Shown one piece after another: positions 1 through 8,655 of a stretch of 64,000 nt of DNA. The translations under genes and the position numbers were made by a program. How positions within the stretch are numbered: the stretch's first letter is position 1; each line of letters starts with the position of its first letter. Under the pieces are notes generated by a model, which searched no databases, was not told the origin of the DNA, and worked only from the letters and a program-made list of their open reading frames with translations. Source of the DNA: Aciduricibacillus chroicocephali (GTDB lineage: Bacteria > Bacillota > Bacilli > Bacillales > Amphibacillaceae); contig NZ_CP129113.1 of assembly GCF_030762805.1 (NCBI RefSeq), forward strand, positions 2,122,001 to 2,186,000, written 5' to 3'.

Positions 1-180
1 TTGGTCTGCGACTTCAAGTTCCACATCCGTGCGTCCCCGGACCATCTGGATGTCATCCGCTTTATGAGAAACGACATAGATATCCGATCCATTGTATCCT
101 TCTTGCTTCAGTTCATGGATCTTCTCGAGAACTTCCTGTTCATTTCGATACGTACCGATATATTTCTTTTCATGTTCCAT
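1..180 (-). CDS. General stress protein, YflT/GSP17M domain (3' end beyond window)
   Basis: The first 60 residues are visible; the gene runs off the left edge. The start ATG at 178-180 follows a strong AGGAGG site. The N-terminus (EKKYIGTYRNEQEVLEKI, then DIYVVSH, then MVRGRTDVEL) matches the heat- and general-stress YflT domain (PF11181). The same domain opens the gene immediately upstream (261-1409), so the two are tandem paralogs on the minus strand. The family is typically SigB-controlled and its biochemical function is unknown. A terminator-like hairpin lies between the two genes. Confidence 0.85.
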   Translation of the reverse strand, partial: MEHEKKYIGTYRNEQEVLEKIHELKQEGYNGSDIYVVSHKADDIQMVRGRTDVELEVADQ

Positions 181-210
181 CTGTTCTTACCTCCTATTTT
201 CTTTTCATAG

Positions 211-247
211 AAAACAGCTGCCCGTAAAATGCGGAACAGCTGTTTTT
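211..247 (-). terminator. Rho-independent terminator-like hairpin
   Basis: A perfect 10-bp stem (AAAACAGCTG / CAGCTGTTTT) lies between the two stress-protein genes. T-rich tails are present in both orientations, so the signal could act on either strand. Confidence 0.6.
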
Positions 248-260
248 CTTCGCTCATGAA

Positions 261-1409
261 TTAAAGAAGAGGATCTCTGTCATCACGGCGTTTATTTGTC
301 AAATTAGCTTCATTTGTATCACCAGTCCGGTCGATGTCCGCTTTCTCACGTCGGACTGTTTCGTCGATATGTTCTGTATCCACGACTTTTTGCTTGCCAA
401 TGACGATTTCTTCATTGACTACTGGGCGTTTCGTAACGTCCACCTTTTCCTGTTTCACCGGAATATGAATGTTCTCTCCGTCATCGAATACTTCATGACC
501 ATTTGCTGGTGTCTCGTTTACAGGGCGGCGCTCAATATGCACTTCTTCACGTTGAACAGGCACGTCCATTTGCTGACGCTCCGTTTCTACATGTTTGTTA
601 ACATTGACTTCACCGGTTTCTACCATGTTCTTGTCAACATTCAGGCGTTCTTCATGCAGACGCATTTTCTGCTCATCTTCATTATTGCGCAATGCAGGGC
701 CTTTACGGAATGGCTCGACTTTGTCAGCACCAAGACCAGTGCCCATACCAGCACCCATATCAGTAGCATCTCTGCCAATCAGATTGTCATCGCCTAGACC
801 TGTTGCTCTTGTATCTTTATTAACGTCTCGACCAATTCCTGAATGGAAAGGTTTCGTTGTATCTGCGCCGAGCGTCTCATTCAGACGTTCCTCTCGAGTT
901 TTGTGCAATCTGCCTCTTTCTGCTTCCGTGTCTCTATCCAGAACTGCTTCGGCACCTACTCTTTGATGGAGGTTCGGAGCGCCAGTTACAAGAGGATCCT
1001 CATCTACACGAGAATTCGCTGTATCCATTCCCTTGCCGTGAAGTCCTGTTCTCTTTTCATCGAAACGTTTACCTTGGTCACGGTCAGCGAATAGAAGCAG
1101 GCCGCCCGTTTGTGCTTCGCTATAGTAGCGTCTCGCTTCTTCATCGGAAAAGCCCATGCCGGATAGTGCTTCCATAACAGGTTCTTCTCCTGTGAAGTAA
1201 CTCTTGAACTTGTGCATCCAGCTCGTATTTTCCGGGGATGTCAAATCAACATCAGTTTGGCCTCTAACCATAGATACTTTATCTTCATTGTTTGCAACTA
1301 CGTACAAATCATCTTCTTTAAAACCTTGCGCCTTCATTTCATTGATTTTATTAAGCAATTCACGTTCACTGCGATAAGTTCCAATATACCTTTTGTTGTC
1401 ATTCATCAT
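261..1409 (-). CDS. General stress protein with YflT and DUF2382 domains
   Basis: This 382-residue protein has an N-terminal YflT-type domain (about residues 7-105, ending near EEARRYYSEAQTGGLLLFAD). A hydrophilic linker of roughly 120 residues with many DR/ET repeats follows, then a C-terminal DUF2382 domain (about residues 255-350, containing QQMDVPVQREEVHIERRPV and IHIPVKQEKVDVTKRPVV). DUF2382 also occurs in PRC-barrel stress proteins of Gram-positives and cyanobacteria. There is no signal peptide, so it is probably cytosolic. AGGAGG stands before the MM start. A SigB-like promoter sits about 60 bp upstream, in line with a stress role. The molecular activity is unknown. Confidence 0.85.
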   Translation of the reverse strand: MMNDNKRYIGTYRSERELLNKINEMKAQGFKEDDLYVVANNEDKVSMVRGQTDVDLTSPENTSWMHKFKSYFTGEEPVMEALSGMGFSDEEARRYYSEAQTGGLLLFADRDQGKRFDEKRTGLHGKGMDTANSRVDEDPLVTGAPNLHQRVGAEAVLDRDTEAERGRLHKTREERLNETLGADTTKPFHSGIGRDVNKDTRATGLGDDNLIGRDATDMGAGMGTGLGADKVEPFRKGPALRNNEDEQKMRLHEERLNVDKNMVETGEVNVNKHVETERQQMDVPVQREEVHIERRPVNETPANGHEVFDDGENIHIPVKQEKVDVTKRPVVNEEIVIGKQKVVDTEHIDETVRREKADIDRTGDTNEANLTNKRRDDRDPLL

Positions 1410-1466
1410 AATGTTGTAGCCTCCTAATATTTTTGGAATTCAGTGTTTATGTGGTTGTGGTAATGT

Positions 1467-1492
1467 ATAGCCGTATTTTCAAAAGATGAAAC
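1467..1492 (-). promoter_or_regulatory. Candidate SigB-type promoter for the DUF2382 stress gene
   Basis: On the minus strand GTTTCA, 14 bp, then GGCTAT. The SigB consensus is GTTTAA, 12-15 bp, GGGTAT, so each half has one mismatch and the spacing fits. It lies about 58 bp upstream of a gene of a family usually under SigB. Confidence 0.5.
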
Positions 1493-1557
1493 CCGCCCAT
1501 TTTTTTCCTGCAAGGACTATTTAATGTAGGTACAAGTTTTTGTAAGGTATTTTTTAC

Positions 1558-1586
1558 TTTCAATGCCACCCTGTTCAGCTTATAAT
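1558..1586 (+). promoter_or_regulatory. SigA-like promoter of the thrE-type pair
   Basis: A perfect TATAAT at 1581-1586 lies 17 bp after a weak -35 (TTTCAA, 1558-1563), and 53 bp before the start codon. Confidence 0.5.
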
Positions 1587-1639
1587 TAGGGACGCATCAT
1601 GACGGAACGGAGAAGTGATTCCGCCTGGAGGAATGAAGT

Positions 1640-2383
1640 ATGGAGAATAAATTATTTATCGCACGTGTTTGTACACTGGCCGGAAAAATCATGCTGAAGA
1701 GCGGAGCGGAGACGTACAGAGTTGAGGATACGATGAATCGGATTGCTTCGGCTTATGGTTTGCGCAATGCTCAAAGTTACGTAACACCGACAGGGATCAA
1801 CTTTTCTACTGGCTTCGCAGACCCTTCGAATACAATCCGGGTGTCTGAACGATCGACGGATTTGCATAAAATCACAGAAGTGAACAGCATTTCAAGAAAA
1901 ATTGATGAAGGCGGCCTTGATGCGATAGAAGCATTTCGTCTTTTAAAAGAGATTGAGAAAGCAAGGCTCGCTTTTCCCGAGTGGATACAAATCATCGCAG
2001 CTGCATTGCTTAGTGGCTGTTTCGCGATTATGTTCAACGGTACATGGCCGGACTTCCTTCCAGCTTGTGCAGCAGGCGGGATTGGATATACCGTTGTACT
2101 CTGGATTGCGTCAATGATTGATGTAAGGATTATCGCAGACTTCTTTGGAAGCTTTGTCATTGGCGTGCTCGCTGTCCTATTCATAAAAACCGGGCTCGGC
2201 GTCTCAATGGACATCATCATTATCGGAGCCGTCATGCCCCTCGTACCTGGTTTGCTCATAACGAATGCTGTCCGTGACCTGATGGCAGGACATCTGCTTT
2301 CCGGGATGGGAAAAGGCGCCGAGGCAGTTCTTACAGCTTTCGCAATCGGCTCAGGTATTGCGGTTGTACTGTCTTTCATTTAA
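1640..2383 (+). CDS. Threonine/serine exporter, N-terminal component (DUF1212/ThrE family)
   Basis: This 247-residue protein has a soluble N-terminal half with the family signature (LAGKIMLKSGAETYRVEDTM, then FSTGF) and a C-terminal half with about five membrane segments (residues 115-247). ThrE family proteins export threonine and serine. In many Firmicutes the transporter is split in two, with this larger part and a small four-helix partner, as here. GGAGG stands 8 bases before ATG. The partner starts 10 bp after the stop, so the pair is surely cotranscribed. Substrate is inferred from family. Confidence 0.85.
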   Translation: MENKLFIARVCTLAGKIMLKSGAETYRVEDTMNRIASAYGLRNAQSYVTPTGINFSTGFADPSNTIRVSERSTDLHKITEVNSISRKIDEGGLDAIEAFRLLKEIEKARLAFPEWIQIIAAALLSGCFAIMFNGTWPDFLPACAAGGIGYTVVLWIASMIDVRIIADFFGSFVIGVLAVLFIKTGLGVSMDIIIIGAVMPLVPGLLITNAVRDLMAGHLLSGMGKGAEAVLTAFAIGSGIAVVLSFI

Positions 2384-2393
2384 GGAGGAGCAC

Positions 2394-2867
2394 ATGCTTG
2401 ATATCATTGCCCAACTCGTAACGAGTTTTATCGCTTCAGCCGGCTTTGCGATTTTGTTCAACGCGCCAAAACGGACACTCGTCCAATGCGGAACGATCGG
2501 TATGCTCGGCTGGATTTTATATTATTTACTTCATGAAAGTGAGATGGACGCCGTCGGGGCTACACTCGCAGCAGCTTTGCTTGTCGGGGTACTCAGCCAA
2601 CTGGCAGCCAGATTTTACAAGATTCCAATCATCATCTTCAACGTAGCAGGCATCATCCCCCTTGTTCCGGGAGGACTTGCATACAATGCGATGCGCCAAT
2701 TCGTTGAGGATGACTACAATCTCGGCCTTCAGCTTGCGACAAAAGTTATGCTCCTGTCCGGTGCGATTGCACTTGGTCTTGTTTTCTCTGAGGTAGCCAA
2801 ACAGATTATAGATAAACAGAGGAAGCAGAAGAGAGATAAGGAAAGAGAAAGAAAATTGATGCGCTGA
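2394..2867 (+). CDS. Threonine/serine exporter, C-terminal component (DUF3815/ThrE_2)
   Basis: This 157-residue membrane protein has about four helices and the conserved IPLVPGGLAYNAM segment of the ThrE second domain. I chose the ATG at 2394 because AGGAGGAG ends 4 bases before it, directly after the upstream stop; a longer reading would overlap the upstream gene. The basic tail (KQRKQKRDKERERK) is cytoplasmic. It presumably forms one transporter with the upstream protein. Confidence 0.85.
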   Translation: MLDIIAQLVTSFIASAGFAILFNAPKRTLVQCGTIGMLGWILYYLLHESEMDAVGATLAAALLVGVLSQLAARFYKIPIIIFNVAGIIPLVPGGLAYNAMRQFVEDDYNLGLQLATKVMLLSGAIALGLVFSEVAKQIIDKQRKQKRDKERERKLMR

Positions 2868-2892
2868 AGTTGCGGACTTCACATTACAAAAA

Positions 2893-2936
2893 GGGAGCTG
2901 CCCTTAAGTCTATATAATGACTTAAGGGCAGCTCCC
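2893..2936. terminator. Convergent bidirectional terminator
   Basis: A perfect 18-bp stem (GGGAGCTGCCCTTAAGTC and its complement) with an 8-base loop, flanked by an A run on the left and a T-rich stretch on the right. It sits between the convergent exporter operon and the RND pump gene. Confidence 0.9.
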
Positions 2937-2944
2937 TATTATAT

Positions 2945-5900
2945 TTATTCCTGTTCCGCAGCTTTCTCTTTTCTCTTCTTCATCACTTTATCCGAGAGGT
3001 CGTCAAGCAATGTATAGACAACTGGAACGAATAGCAATGTAAAGATCGTCGATACCGTCAGTCCAAAAATGATTGTGACGGCAAGGGGCTGCTGTGTTTC
3101 CGCCCCTTCTCCAAGTGCAAGTGCGAGGGGAACCATGCCGAGCACAGTTGTGAGTGTCGTCATAAGAATCGGACGAAGCCTGCTCGGTCCAGCATGAAGA
3201 ATTGCCTCATATCGACTCATGCCGTTGCGTCGCAGTATATTGATATAGTCCACAAGAACAATTGAGTTGTTCACGACAATCCCGGCAAGCATGATCACTC
3301 CAATTAGAGCTGGTATACTCAACGGCAATCCGGTGATGAACAAACCTCCGAATACCCCAATTGTCGTAGCAGGCATCGCGAACATGATAATGAACGGATA
3401 GAGGAAGTTCTCAAATTGAACAGCCATTACAGCATAGACGAGGAAAATCGAGAATATGAGCGCCAAACCAAGGTCATGGAATGATTTTTCCATGTCGGCT
3501 GCCTGGCCACCAATTTCATATCCGTAACCGTCTGGGAAATCTATCGTATCGAGACGGCTCTCAATATCCTTCGTTACACTTTTCAAGTCTCTGCCTCCGC
3601 CAATCTCACTTGTGATGTTGATTTGCGGCTGTTGATTTTGCCTCAACAGTGTGACTGGGCCTTCCTGTTCCTCCATAAAGGCGATATCTTCCAACTTGAC
3701 TGTTGTGCCCGCCGGCGTTTCAATATCAATATTTTTCAGGTCTTTGATACTCTGTCTGTTTTCTTTCGGATAATAGAGTGTCACATCCATCTCATGGCCC
3801 GCTTCACGGTAGCGCGTCGCAAATTGACCATTGAAATGCGCTTCGACCTGACTGGCTACTGCTTCCTCATTCAGACCATAGTCAGCAGCTTTCTCCTCAT
3901 CCACTTGAATCGCCATCTGCGGTACTGCAGCTGTAACGGAAGATTCCGGGTTGCGAACACCTTTCACATCTGCAATTTCACGGAGTACACGATCTGACAG
4001 ATAGCGCAGCTCCTCATGTTCCAGGCCATGCAACTCGATTTGAACCGGACTTCCAGTACCCATTCCTTCTTCCGCTCCGCTTATTGCGATATCGGCTCCT
4101 TTGATACTACGCATCTCTTTATTGAGCTGCTGGATCAATGCATCAGTTGAAATGGTTCTGTCAGCTGCCGGGACAAGTTCGATACGGAACGTCGCTTCAT
4201 TACTCGTTCCGCCCATCCTTCCAAAACCACCGCCACCAACACTTGTATAATTCGTCGTGATGATGTCTCTATGCTTTTCCAACTTCGCATTTACTTCGTC
4301 AGTAATATTCTTCGTATGCTTTAAAGAGCTGCCTGGTGGTGTTTCCACCTTAATCTGCAGCTGCCCCTGATCACTCGACGGCAAGAATTCCGCGCCAATG
4401 AAAGGAATTAGGAAAAGACTTGCCACAGTGAGCCCGAGTGTTACAAAAATAGTTGTCTTTCTGAACTTAAGGACTTTTTTGAGCGCTCCCTGATATTTAT
4501 TCGTGAACCAATTGAGCACACTATTGAACCAGTATCGTCTGCCACTATCCTCAACCGCCGCTGCTAACAGCTTGGAAGATAGCATTGGAACTAGCGTCAG
4601 CGCTACAACGAGCGAAGCGATCAACGAATAACAAACCGCAAGAGCAAGCGGTGTAAAGAGATCCGATGCGACCCCTTTCACATAAATGATCGGGAAGAAT
4701 ACAACCAATGTCGTCGTCGTTGAAGCGATAACGGCAGGTGCAAGCTCAGAAGCTCCTTTAGTTGCTGATTCATACAGAGAGAAACCGCGCTGTCTGTATG
4801 AATAGATATGTTCAAGAATGACAATGGAACTGTCGACCATCATCCCGATTCCAAGTGCAAGGCCTCCAAGCGTTAAAACGTTCAGCGTTTCACCTGTAAA
4901 GTACATGAGGGCAAATGTGGAAATAATTGCAATCGGAATCGACAGGCCGATAACGAGTGTCGCCCGTACACTTTTCAAGAACAGAAGCAGAACTATAACA
5001 GAAATCAGACCGCCAATAATCATATTCTGGATGACTGAATCAATTGACACCCGGATAAAATCAGAGGAATCGAGAACAACTTTTGTCTTGACCCCTTGCG
5101 GCAAATCTTTTTTCAAATCACCGAGTGCAGCGTGCATTTCATCCGCTACTTCTACGATATTGCTGTCTGTTTTCTTCATAATGGAAAGGACGATTGAAGG
5201 CTTCCCGTTTACGAGTGTTACAGTACTCGCCTTTTTGTATGCATCATCCACTTTGGCGATATCAGAGAGATGCAATCTTTCCCCTCTGCCATTCTGGACA
5301 ACAGTTGAACGGATTTCTTCGATATTCACAAATTCACCAGTCACCCGGAGTTGAAGATCTTTTGTACCTTTTTGAATCGTCCCAACTGAACTGGCATGAT
5401 TGGCACTGTTCAATGCCTGGCGGACAACCTGGGCATCGATTCCTTTTTCATGCATTTTGTTTTCATCCAGGATGATTTGGATTTCTCGTTCTTTCTCGCC
5501 TTCTGCTGTTACAGATGCGACACCTGTTTGCCGCTCAAAGTAAGGAATTACCTGATCCTCAGCAATCTGCGTCAGGCTTTCGGCGTCCTTGCCGGCAAGA
5601 CTGATCCACATGACAGGCAGCTGATCCGGGCTAAACCGCATAATATTCGGTGTGCCTGCACCATCGGGAAGTCCTCCTTTTGCCTGATCCACCTTTTCCC
5701 TGACATCAAGAAGGGCCTGGTCAAGATTTGTCCCATTTTTGAACATCATGATAACGAGAGATGATCCGGGTTGTGATTGGGACTGAACCTTCTCAATTCC
5801 TTCTACTGAACTAACCGCACCTTCAATCGGACGGCTAATCAGTTTCTCTACATCAGCTGAAGCCGAGTCACCGTATGTAGTTGCAACAACAGCTACAGGC

Positions 5901-6025
5901 AAATCGATTTTGGGGAATAGTTCGATTGCCAGGTTACGCAGAGAAACAATTCCAAGCGCAATAACAGCGAGAACAATCATAATGACCCCGACGGGACGCT
6001 TTACGGAGACATGTACCATTTTCAA
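2945..6025 (-). CDS. RND efflux transporter (AcrB/SwrC family)
   Basis: This 1026-residue protein has the full RND layout: one N-terminal helix, a large extracytoplasmic loop, a six-helix bundle, a second loop and a second bundle (two-fold repeat). The motif GIGMMVDSSIVILEH carries the proton-relay Asp near residue 395, and ALIGVIMLAGIVVNNSIVLVD is its second-half counterpart. In B. subtilis the equivalent, SwrC/YerP, exports surfactin and affects swarming. No membrane-fusion gene is adjacent. The likely start is TTG at 6023-6025, since GAGG lies 8 bases before it; an ATG two codons later is the alternative. Substrate is unknown. Confidence 0.9.
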   Translation of the reverse strand: MKMVHVSVKRPVGVIMIVLAVIALGIVSLRNLAIELFPKIDLPVAVVATTYGDSASADVEKLISRPIEGAVSSVEGIEKVQSQSQPGSSLVIMMFKNGTNLDQALLDVREKVDQAKGGLPDGAGTPNIMRFSPDQLPVMWISLAGKDAESLTQIAEDQVIPYFERQTGVASVTAEGEKEREIQIILDENKMHEKGIDAQVVRQALNSANHASSVGTIQKGTKDLQLRVTGEFVNIEEIRSTVVQNGRGERLHLSDIAKVDDAYKKASTVTLVNGKPSIVLSIMKKTDSNIVEVADEMHAALGDLKKDLPQGVKTKVVLDSSDFIRVSIDSVIQNMIIGGLISVIVLLLFLKSVRATLVIGLSIPIAIISTFALMYFTGETLNVLTLGGLALGIGMMVDSSIVILEHIYSYRQRGFSLYESATKGASELAPAVIASTTTTLVVFFPIIYVKGVASDLFTPLALAVCYSLIASLVVALTLVPMLSSKLLAAAVEDSGRRYWFNSVLNWFTNKYQGALKKVLKFRKTTIFVTLGLTVASLFLIPFIGAEFLPSSDQGQLQIKVETPPGSSLKHTKNITDEVNAKLEKHRDIITTNYTSVGGGGFGRMGGTSNEATFRIELVPAADRTISTDALIQQLNKEMRSIKGADIAISGAEEGMGTGSPVQIELHGLEHEELRYLSDRVLREIADVKGVRNPESSVTAAVPQMAIQVDEEKAADYGLNEEAVASQVEAHFNGQFATRYREAGHEMDVTLYYPKENRQSIKDLKNIDIETPAGTTVKLEDIAFMEEQEGPVTLLRQNQQPQINITSEIGGGRDLKSVTKDIESRLDTIDFPDGYGYEIGGQAADMEKSFHDLGLALIFSIFLVYAVMAVQFENFLYPFIIMFAMPATTIGVFGGLFITGLPLSIPALIGVIMLAGIVVNNSIVLVDYINILRRNGMSRYEAILHAGPSRLRPILMTTLTTVLGMVPLALALGEGAETQQPLAVTIIFGLTVSTIFTLLFVPVVYTLLDDLSDKVMKKRKEKAAEQE

Positions 6026-6167
6026 AGCGATAACCTCATTTCCAAACGTTTCTAATTATATGAACTGGCAGCGCACTGTTAGTCTGCCATATTTTGCAAT
6101 TGATTGCCCCTTTAGTATAGCATTTGCCAAAAGACAATGTTAGCGGGAAACACCGTGCCTGTAACTC

Positions 6168-6629
6168 TCATCCTTCATCAGGATTCAAAAACAACTGATA
6201 GGCCATGCCGGCAATCACTTGAGCCGTCTTTTTCCGCTGATTGTCGATGATTCGGGCGGAAACATGAACTTCCAGAGTCGAATCATCATTGAAATGAATC
6301 ATTGCATATTTGCCCAATGATACGCAGTGCTTAATTGCGTAGTAGGATAGCCAAATATTATGTTCGTTCTTGTCCGATGCAATCGGGAACATATACAGTC
6401 CGTACAGCGGCTTGACCGGTGCAGGCAGCATGTTGTTCGTACCGAGCAGTGATGCGGCTGCACGCCTCCTCCCTGCCAGTGTCGCGCCAAACCGAAGGCA
6501 GCTTTTCTCAAGTATATGCAAAGGTTTTTGGATAGAATAGCATTCTTTCTCAAATTCAAGTATTTTAGTCCTGTATTGACCTTCATTTACTGTAAGGAGC
6601 GCTTTTGTATTTCTCGTTACGATATATAA
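6168..6629 (-). pseudogene. comK: Competence transcription factor ComK, start codon apparently lost
   Basis: The frame encodes about 153 residues that align along the ComK core: LYIVTRNTKALLTVNEGQY, KPLHILEKSCLRFGATLAGR, GLYMFPIASDKNEHNIWLSY and then FNDDSTLEVHVSA. ComK activates DNA-uptake genes. A perfect AGGAGG lies upstream, but the frame between it and residue 40 has no ATG, GTG or TTG. The first conventional start (TTG at 6521) would drop the conserved N-terminal quarter. The bases ATTATATATC occur where ATT-ATG-TAT-ATC would give MYIV, so a 2-bp loss is a simple explanation. Use of a rare start codon cannot be excluded. Confidence 0.7.
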
Positions 6630-6762
6630 TGTTCTCTCCTCCTGTGATTATCTACCCTTATATATTATCAAAACTATAAACTTTTTGAACCATCTCATTG
6701 CTTTTATAGGATATATGTCTTATCATAAAATTAACTATAGTATACAAAAGGAGTGTTCAGGA

Positions 6763-6951
6763 ATGGATGTTGCCGCTCTTTCCATATCCATGTCAAATGC
6801 ACAATTGCGAAATGATACAAGCATTGCGCTCATGAGCAAGGCAATGCAGGTGTTCTCGCAACAAAGTACGGACCTCGTTGATTTGATGACAGACCAAGGG
6901 CCAGCCGCTCCTCATCCTGTCGCTGGCAACCGTATCGATACACAAGCATGA
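6763..6951 (+). CDS. YjfB-like putative motility protein
   Basis: This 62-residue peptide (MDVAALSISMSNAQLRNDTS onward, LMSKAMQVFSQQSTDLVDLM) matches the small YjfB family (PF14070), which in Bacillus is linked to motility regulons. The ATG at 6763 follows AAAGGAG. It is divergent from the comK remnant and convergent with fabZ, from which a strong terminator separates it. I found no clear SigD promoter. Function is unknown. Confidence 0.75.
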   Translation: MDVAALSISMSNAQLRNDTSIALMSKAMQVFSQQSTDLVDLMTDQGPAAPHPVAGNRIDTQA

Positions 6952-6965
6952 TTGTACAAAATAAT

Positions 6966-7005
6966 AAAAAGCCCGCTCCTGCGTTAGCATCAGGAGCGGG
7001 CTTTT
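6966..7005. terminator. Bidirectional terminator (yjfB-like / fabZ)
   Basis: A 15-bp perfect stem (AAAAGCCCGCTCCTG) with a 9-base loop and A/T runs on both sides lies between convergent genes. Confidence 0.92.
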
Positions 7006-7010
7006 AACTA

Positions 7011-7430
7011 TTATTGTATAGCAAACATGATTTCCGCTTCGCAGGCAACTTCCCCGTCAACTGTTGCGCGTCCTTTACCTTTGCCAATTGCACCCTTCAA
7101 ACGTGTGATTTCCACTTCAAGCTTCAACTGGTCACCCGGCTTCACCTGACGTTTGAAACGGCATTTGTCAACACCCGCAAGAAAACCGATCTTACCTTTG
7201 TTCTCTTCTTTGCCAAGCATTGCTATTGCTCCAACTTGTGCCATTGCTTCTACTATCAGGACACCTGGCATAACAGGATAATCCGGGAAATGTCCTTGGA
7301 AGAACGGTTCATTGATTGAAACATTTTTAATTGCAACTACACGACTGCCCTCTTCTACTTCAAGAACTTTGTCCACAAGCAAAAATGGGTAGCGATGCGG
7401 GATAATCTGTTTGATTTCTTCAATTTCCAC
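7011..7430 (-). CDS. fabZ: 3-hydroxyacyl-ACP dehydratase FabZ
   Basis: FabZ dehydrates 3-hydroxyacyl-ACP in fatty acid elongation. The 139-residue hot-dog protein carries the [10 protein letters not shown] segment and the catalytic pair, His47 in [12 protein letters not shown] and Glu61 in IVEAMAQ. The start is a GTG at 7428-7430 preceded by AAGGAG; this gives the usual family length, whereas a longer reading adds 24 unrelated residues. It is monocistronic here. A TATAAT lies near 7485 on the minus strand, next to a 15-bp palindrome (7497-7511). Confidence 0.95.
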   Translation of the reverse strand: MEIEEIKQIIPHRYPFLLVDKVLEVEEGSRVVAIKNVSINEPFFQGHFPDYPVMPGVLIVEAMAQVGAIAMLGKEENKGKIGFLAGVDKCRFKRQVKPGDQLKLEVEITRLKGAIGKGKGRATVDGEVACEAEIMFAIQ

Positions 7431-7496
7431 TATGTAATCTCTCCTTGGTTTATGCATGTTTTTATTTAACTCTGCAAATATTATATCAAAATAATG

Positions 7497-7511
7497 TTTC
7501 AAGTATTGAAA
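7497..7511. promoter_or_regulatory. Palindrome near the fabZ -35 region
   Basis: TTTCAAGTATTGAAA is a perfect 6-3-6 palindrome about 70 bp upstream of the fabZ start, next to a TATAAT (minus strand). It could be an operator. It does not match the FapR consensus I know. Confidence 0.35.
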
Positions 7512-7659
7512 TCTGGGTAAATTAAGAAATACATATCACAGAAAAATTGACCACCGATTATGCTGCTTGCCACAACTACAAGAAATTTTCAATCTCATTC
7601 AACAAAGATACGTGATATGTAGGCAGCTACAGGTCGGCTATATAAAGGAGGTCAGGCAC

Positions 7660-7803
7660 ATGCTTTGGACAATTTTCGTCATCCTGCTTATCCTATGGAT
7701 TCTCGGATTCTCGTTCAAAATTGGCGGCGGACTTATTCACATCTTGCTCGTTATCGCTGTAATCGTGTTGATCGTTCGTCTTGTCACTGGACGAACTCCG
7801 TAG
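7660..7803 (+). CDS. Small membrane protein, lmo0937 family
   Basis: This 47-residue hydrophobic peptide (MLWTIFVILLILWILGFSFK, then GGGLIHILLVIAVIVLIVRL) has two membrane segments around a Gly-rich turn. It matches the short lmo0937 family found across Bacilli, whose function is unknown and which is often stress-linked. The start ATG at 7660 follows AAAGGAGG. An imperfect terminator follows the stop. Confidence 0.8.
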   Translation: MLWTIFVILLILWILGFSFKIGGGLIHILLVIAVIVLIVRLVTGRTP

Positions 7804-7810
7804 ATTAACG

Positions 7811-7846
7811 AAAAAAGCGTTCTCTATATGAGGACGTCTTTTTTCA
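7811..7846 (+). terminator. Terminator after lmo0937-type gene
   Basis: AAAAAAGCGTTCTC pairs imperfectly with GAGGACGTCTTTTTT, ending in six T's. Confidence 0.7.
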
Positions 7847-7857
7847 TGTTCATATAT

Positions 7858-7886
7858 TTTACCTTTAAATATTTTAATGCTATAAT
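7858..7886 (+). promoter_or_regulatory. SigA promoter of the SDR gene
   Basis: TTTACC (7858-7863), 17 bp, TATAAT (7881-7886), then a 32-bp leader. Confidence 0.6.
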
Positions 7887-7918
7887 ATATATGTAACATC
7901 TTGAAAGGGGTCTTGAAC

Positions 7919-8653
7919 ATGGGCAGATTACAGGACAAAATCGCAGTAATTACAGGGGGCGCTTCTGGTATGGGAGCGGCAATGGCAAAGCTTTTTGCCA
8001 AAGAAGGTGCAACAGTCATCGCTGCTGATATCAACGAAGACAACCTAAAGAAAATCGCAGAACAAGAGAATGTCGAAGGACTTCGTCTTGACGTAACTTC
8101 AGATGAAGGCTGGGCTGACTTTGTCAAAACAGTCATCGATAAATATGGCCGTATTGATATTCTAATTAACAATGCAGGCATTACATCAAACAAGCCACTT
8201 GATCAGATTACTGAACAAGATTGGACATTGTTGCATAAAATCAACTCATTTGGTCCTTTCCTCGGCATCAAGCATGTCGGTGAAGAAATGAAAAAAGCTG
8301 GAAAAGGTGCAATCGTCAACACATCTTCATACACAGCCATTATCGGATCTGGCTTCAATCCATATTCAGCATCAAAAGGCTCTTTGCGCGCAATCGCAAA
8401 AGCAGCTGCTGTTGAACTCGGACCACATAACATCCGAGTGAACACTGTATTCCCTGGTGTCATCGAAACACCTATGATTGCAGGAATTGGTGAATATAAA
8501 GAAGCAATGGACCGTTTGATCCAAGCAACACCTATGAAACGACTCGGACAGCCTGAAGAAGTAGCCAACGCCATCCTCTTCCTAGCATCCGACGAAGCTT
8601 CCTACATCAACGGCGGCGAACTCGTAATCGACGGAGGATACGCTGCGCAGTAA
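7919..8653 (+). CDS. SDR family NAD(P)-dependent oxidoreductase
   Basis: This 244-residue classical short-chain dehydrogenase has the nucleotide-binding TGGASGMG motif (residues 13-20), NNAG (near 87-90), the catalytic Ser in NTSSYTAIIG and the YxxxK pair in PYSASKG. The C-terminal GGELVIDGGY is typical of 3-oxoacyl-ACP reductase or glucose-dehydrogenase-like SDRs. Substrate cannot be told. AAAGGGG lies before the ATG at 7919. The 125-bp tandem element array begins within a few bases of the stop. Confidence 0.88.
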   Translation: MGRLQDKIAVITGGASGMGAAMAKLFAKEGATVIAADINEDNLKKIAEQENVEGLRLDVTSDEGWADFVKTVIDKYGRIDILINNAGITSNKPLDQITEQDWTLLHKINSFGPFLGIKHVGEEMKKAGKGAIVNTSSYTAIIGSGFNPYSASKGSLRAIAKAAAVELGPHNIRVNTVFPGVIETPMIAGIGEYKEAMDRLIQATPMKRLGQPEEVANAILFLASDEASYINGGELVIDGGYAAQ

Positions 8654-8655
8654 CC

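Noticed and set aside
6299-6586. 95-residue frame overlapping comK
   Set aside because: It starts at an ATG but reads the ComK DNA in another frame; the ComK-like frame has clear family motifs.
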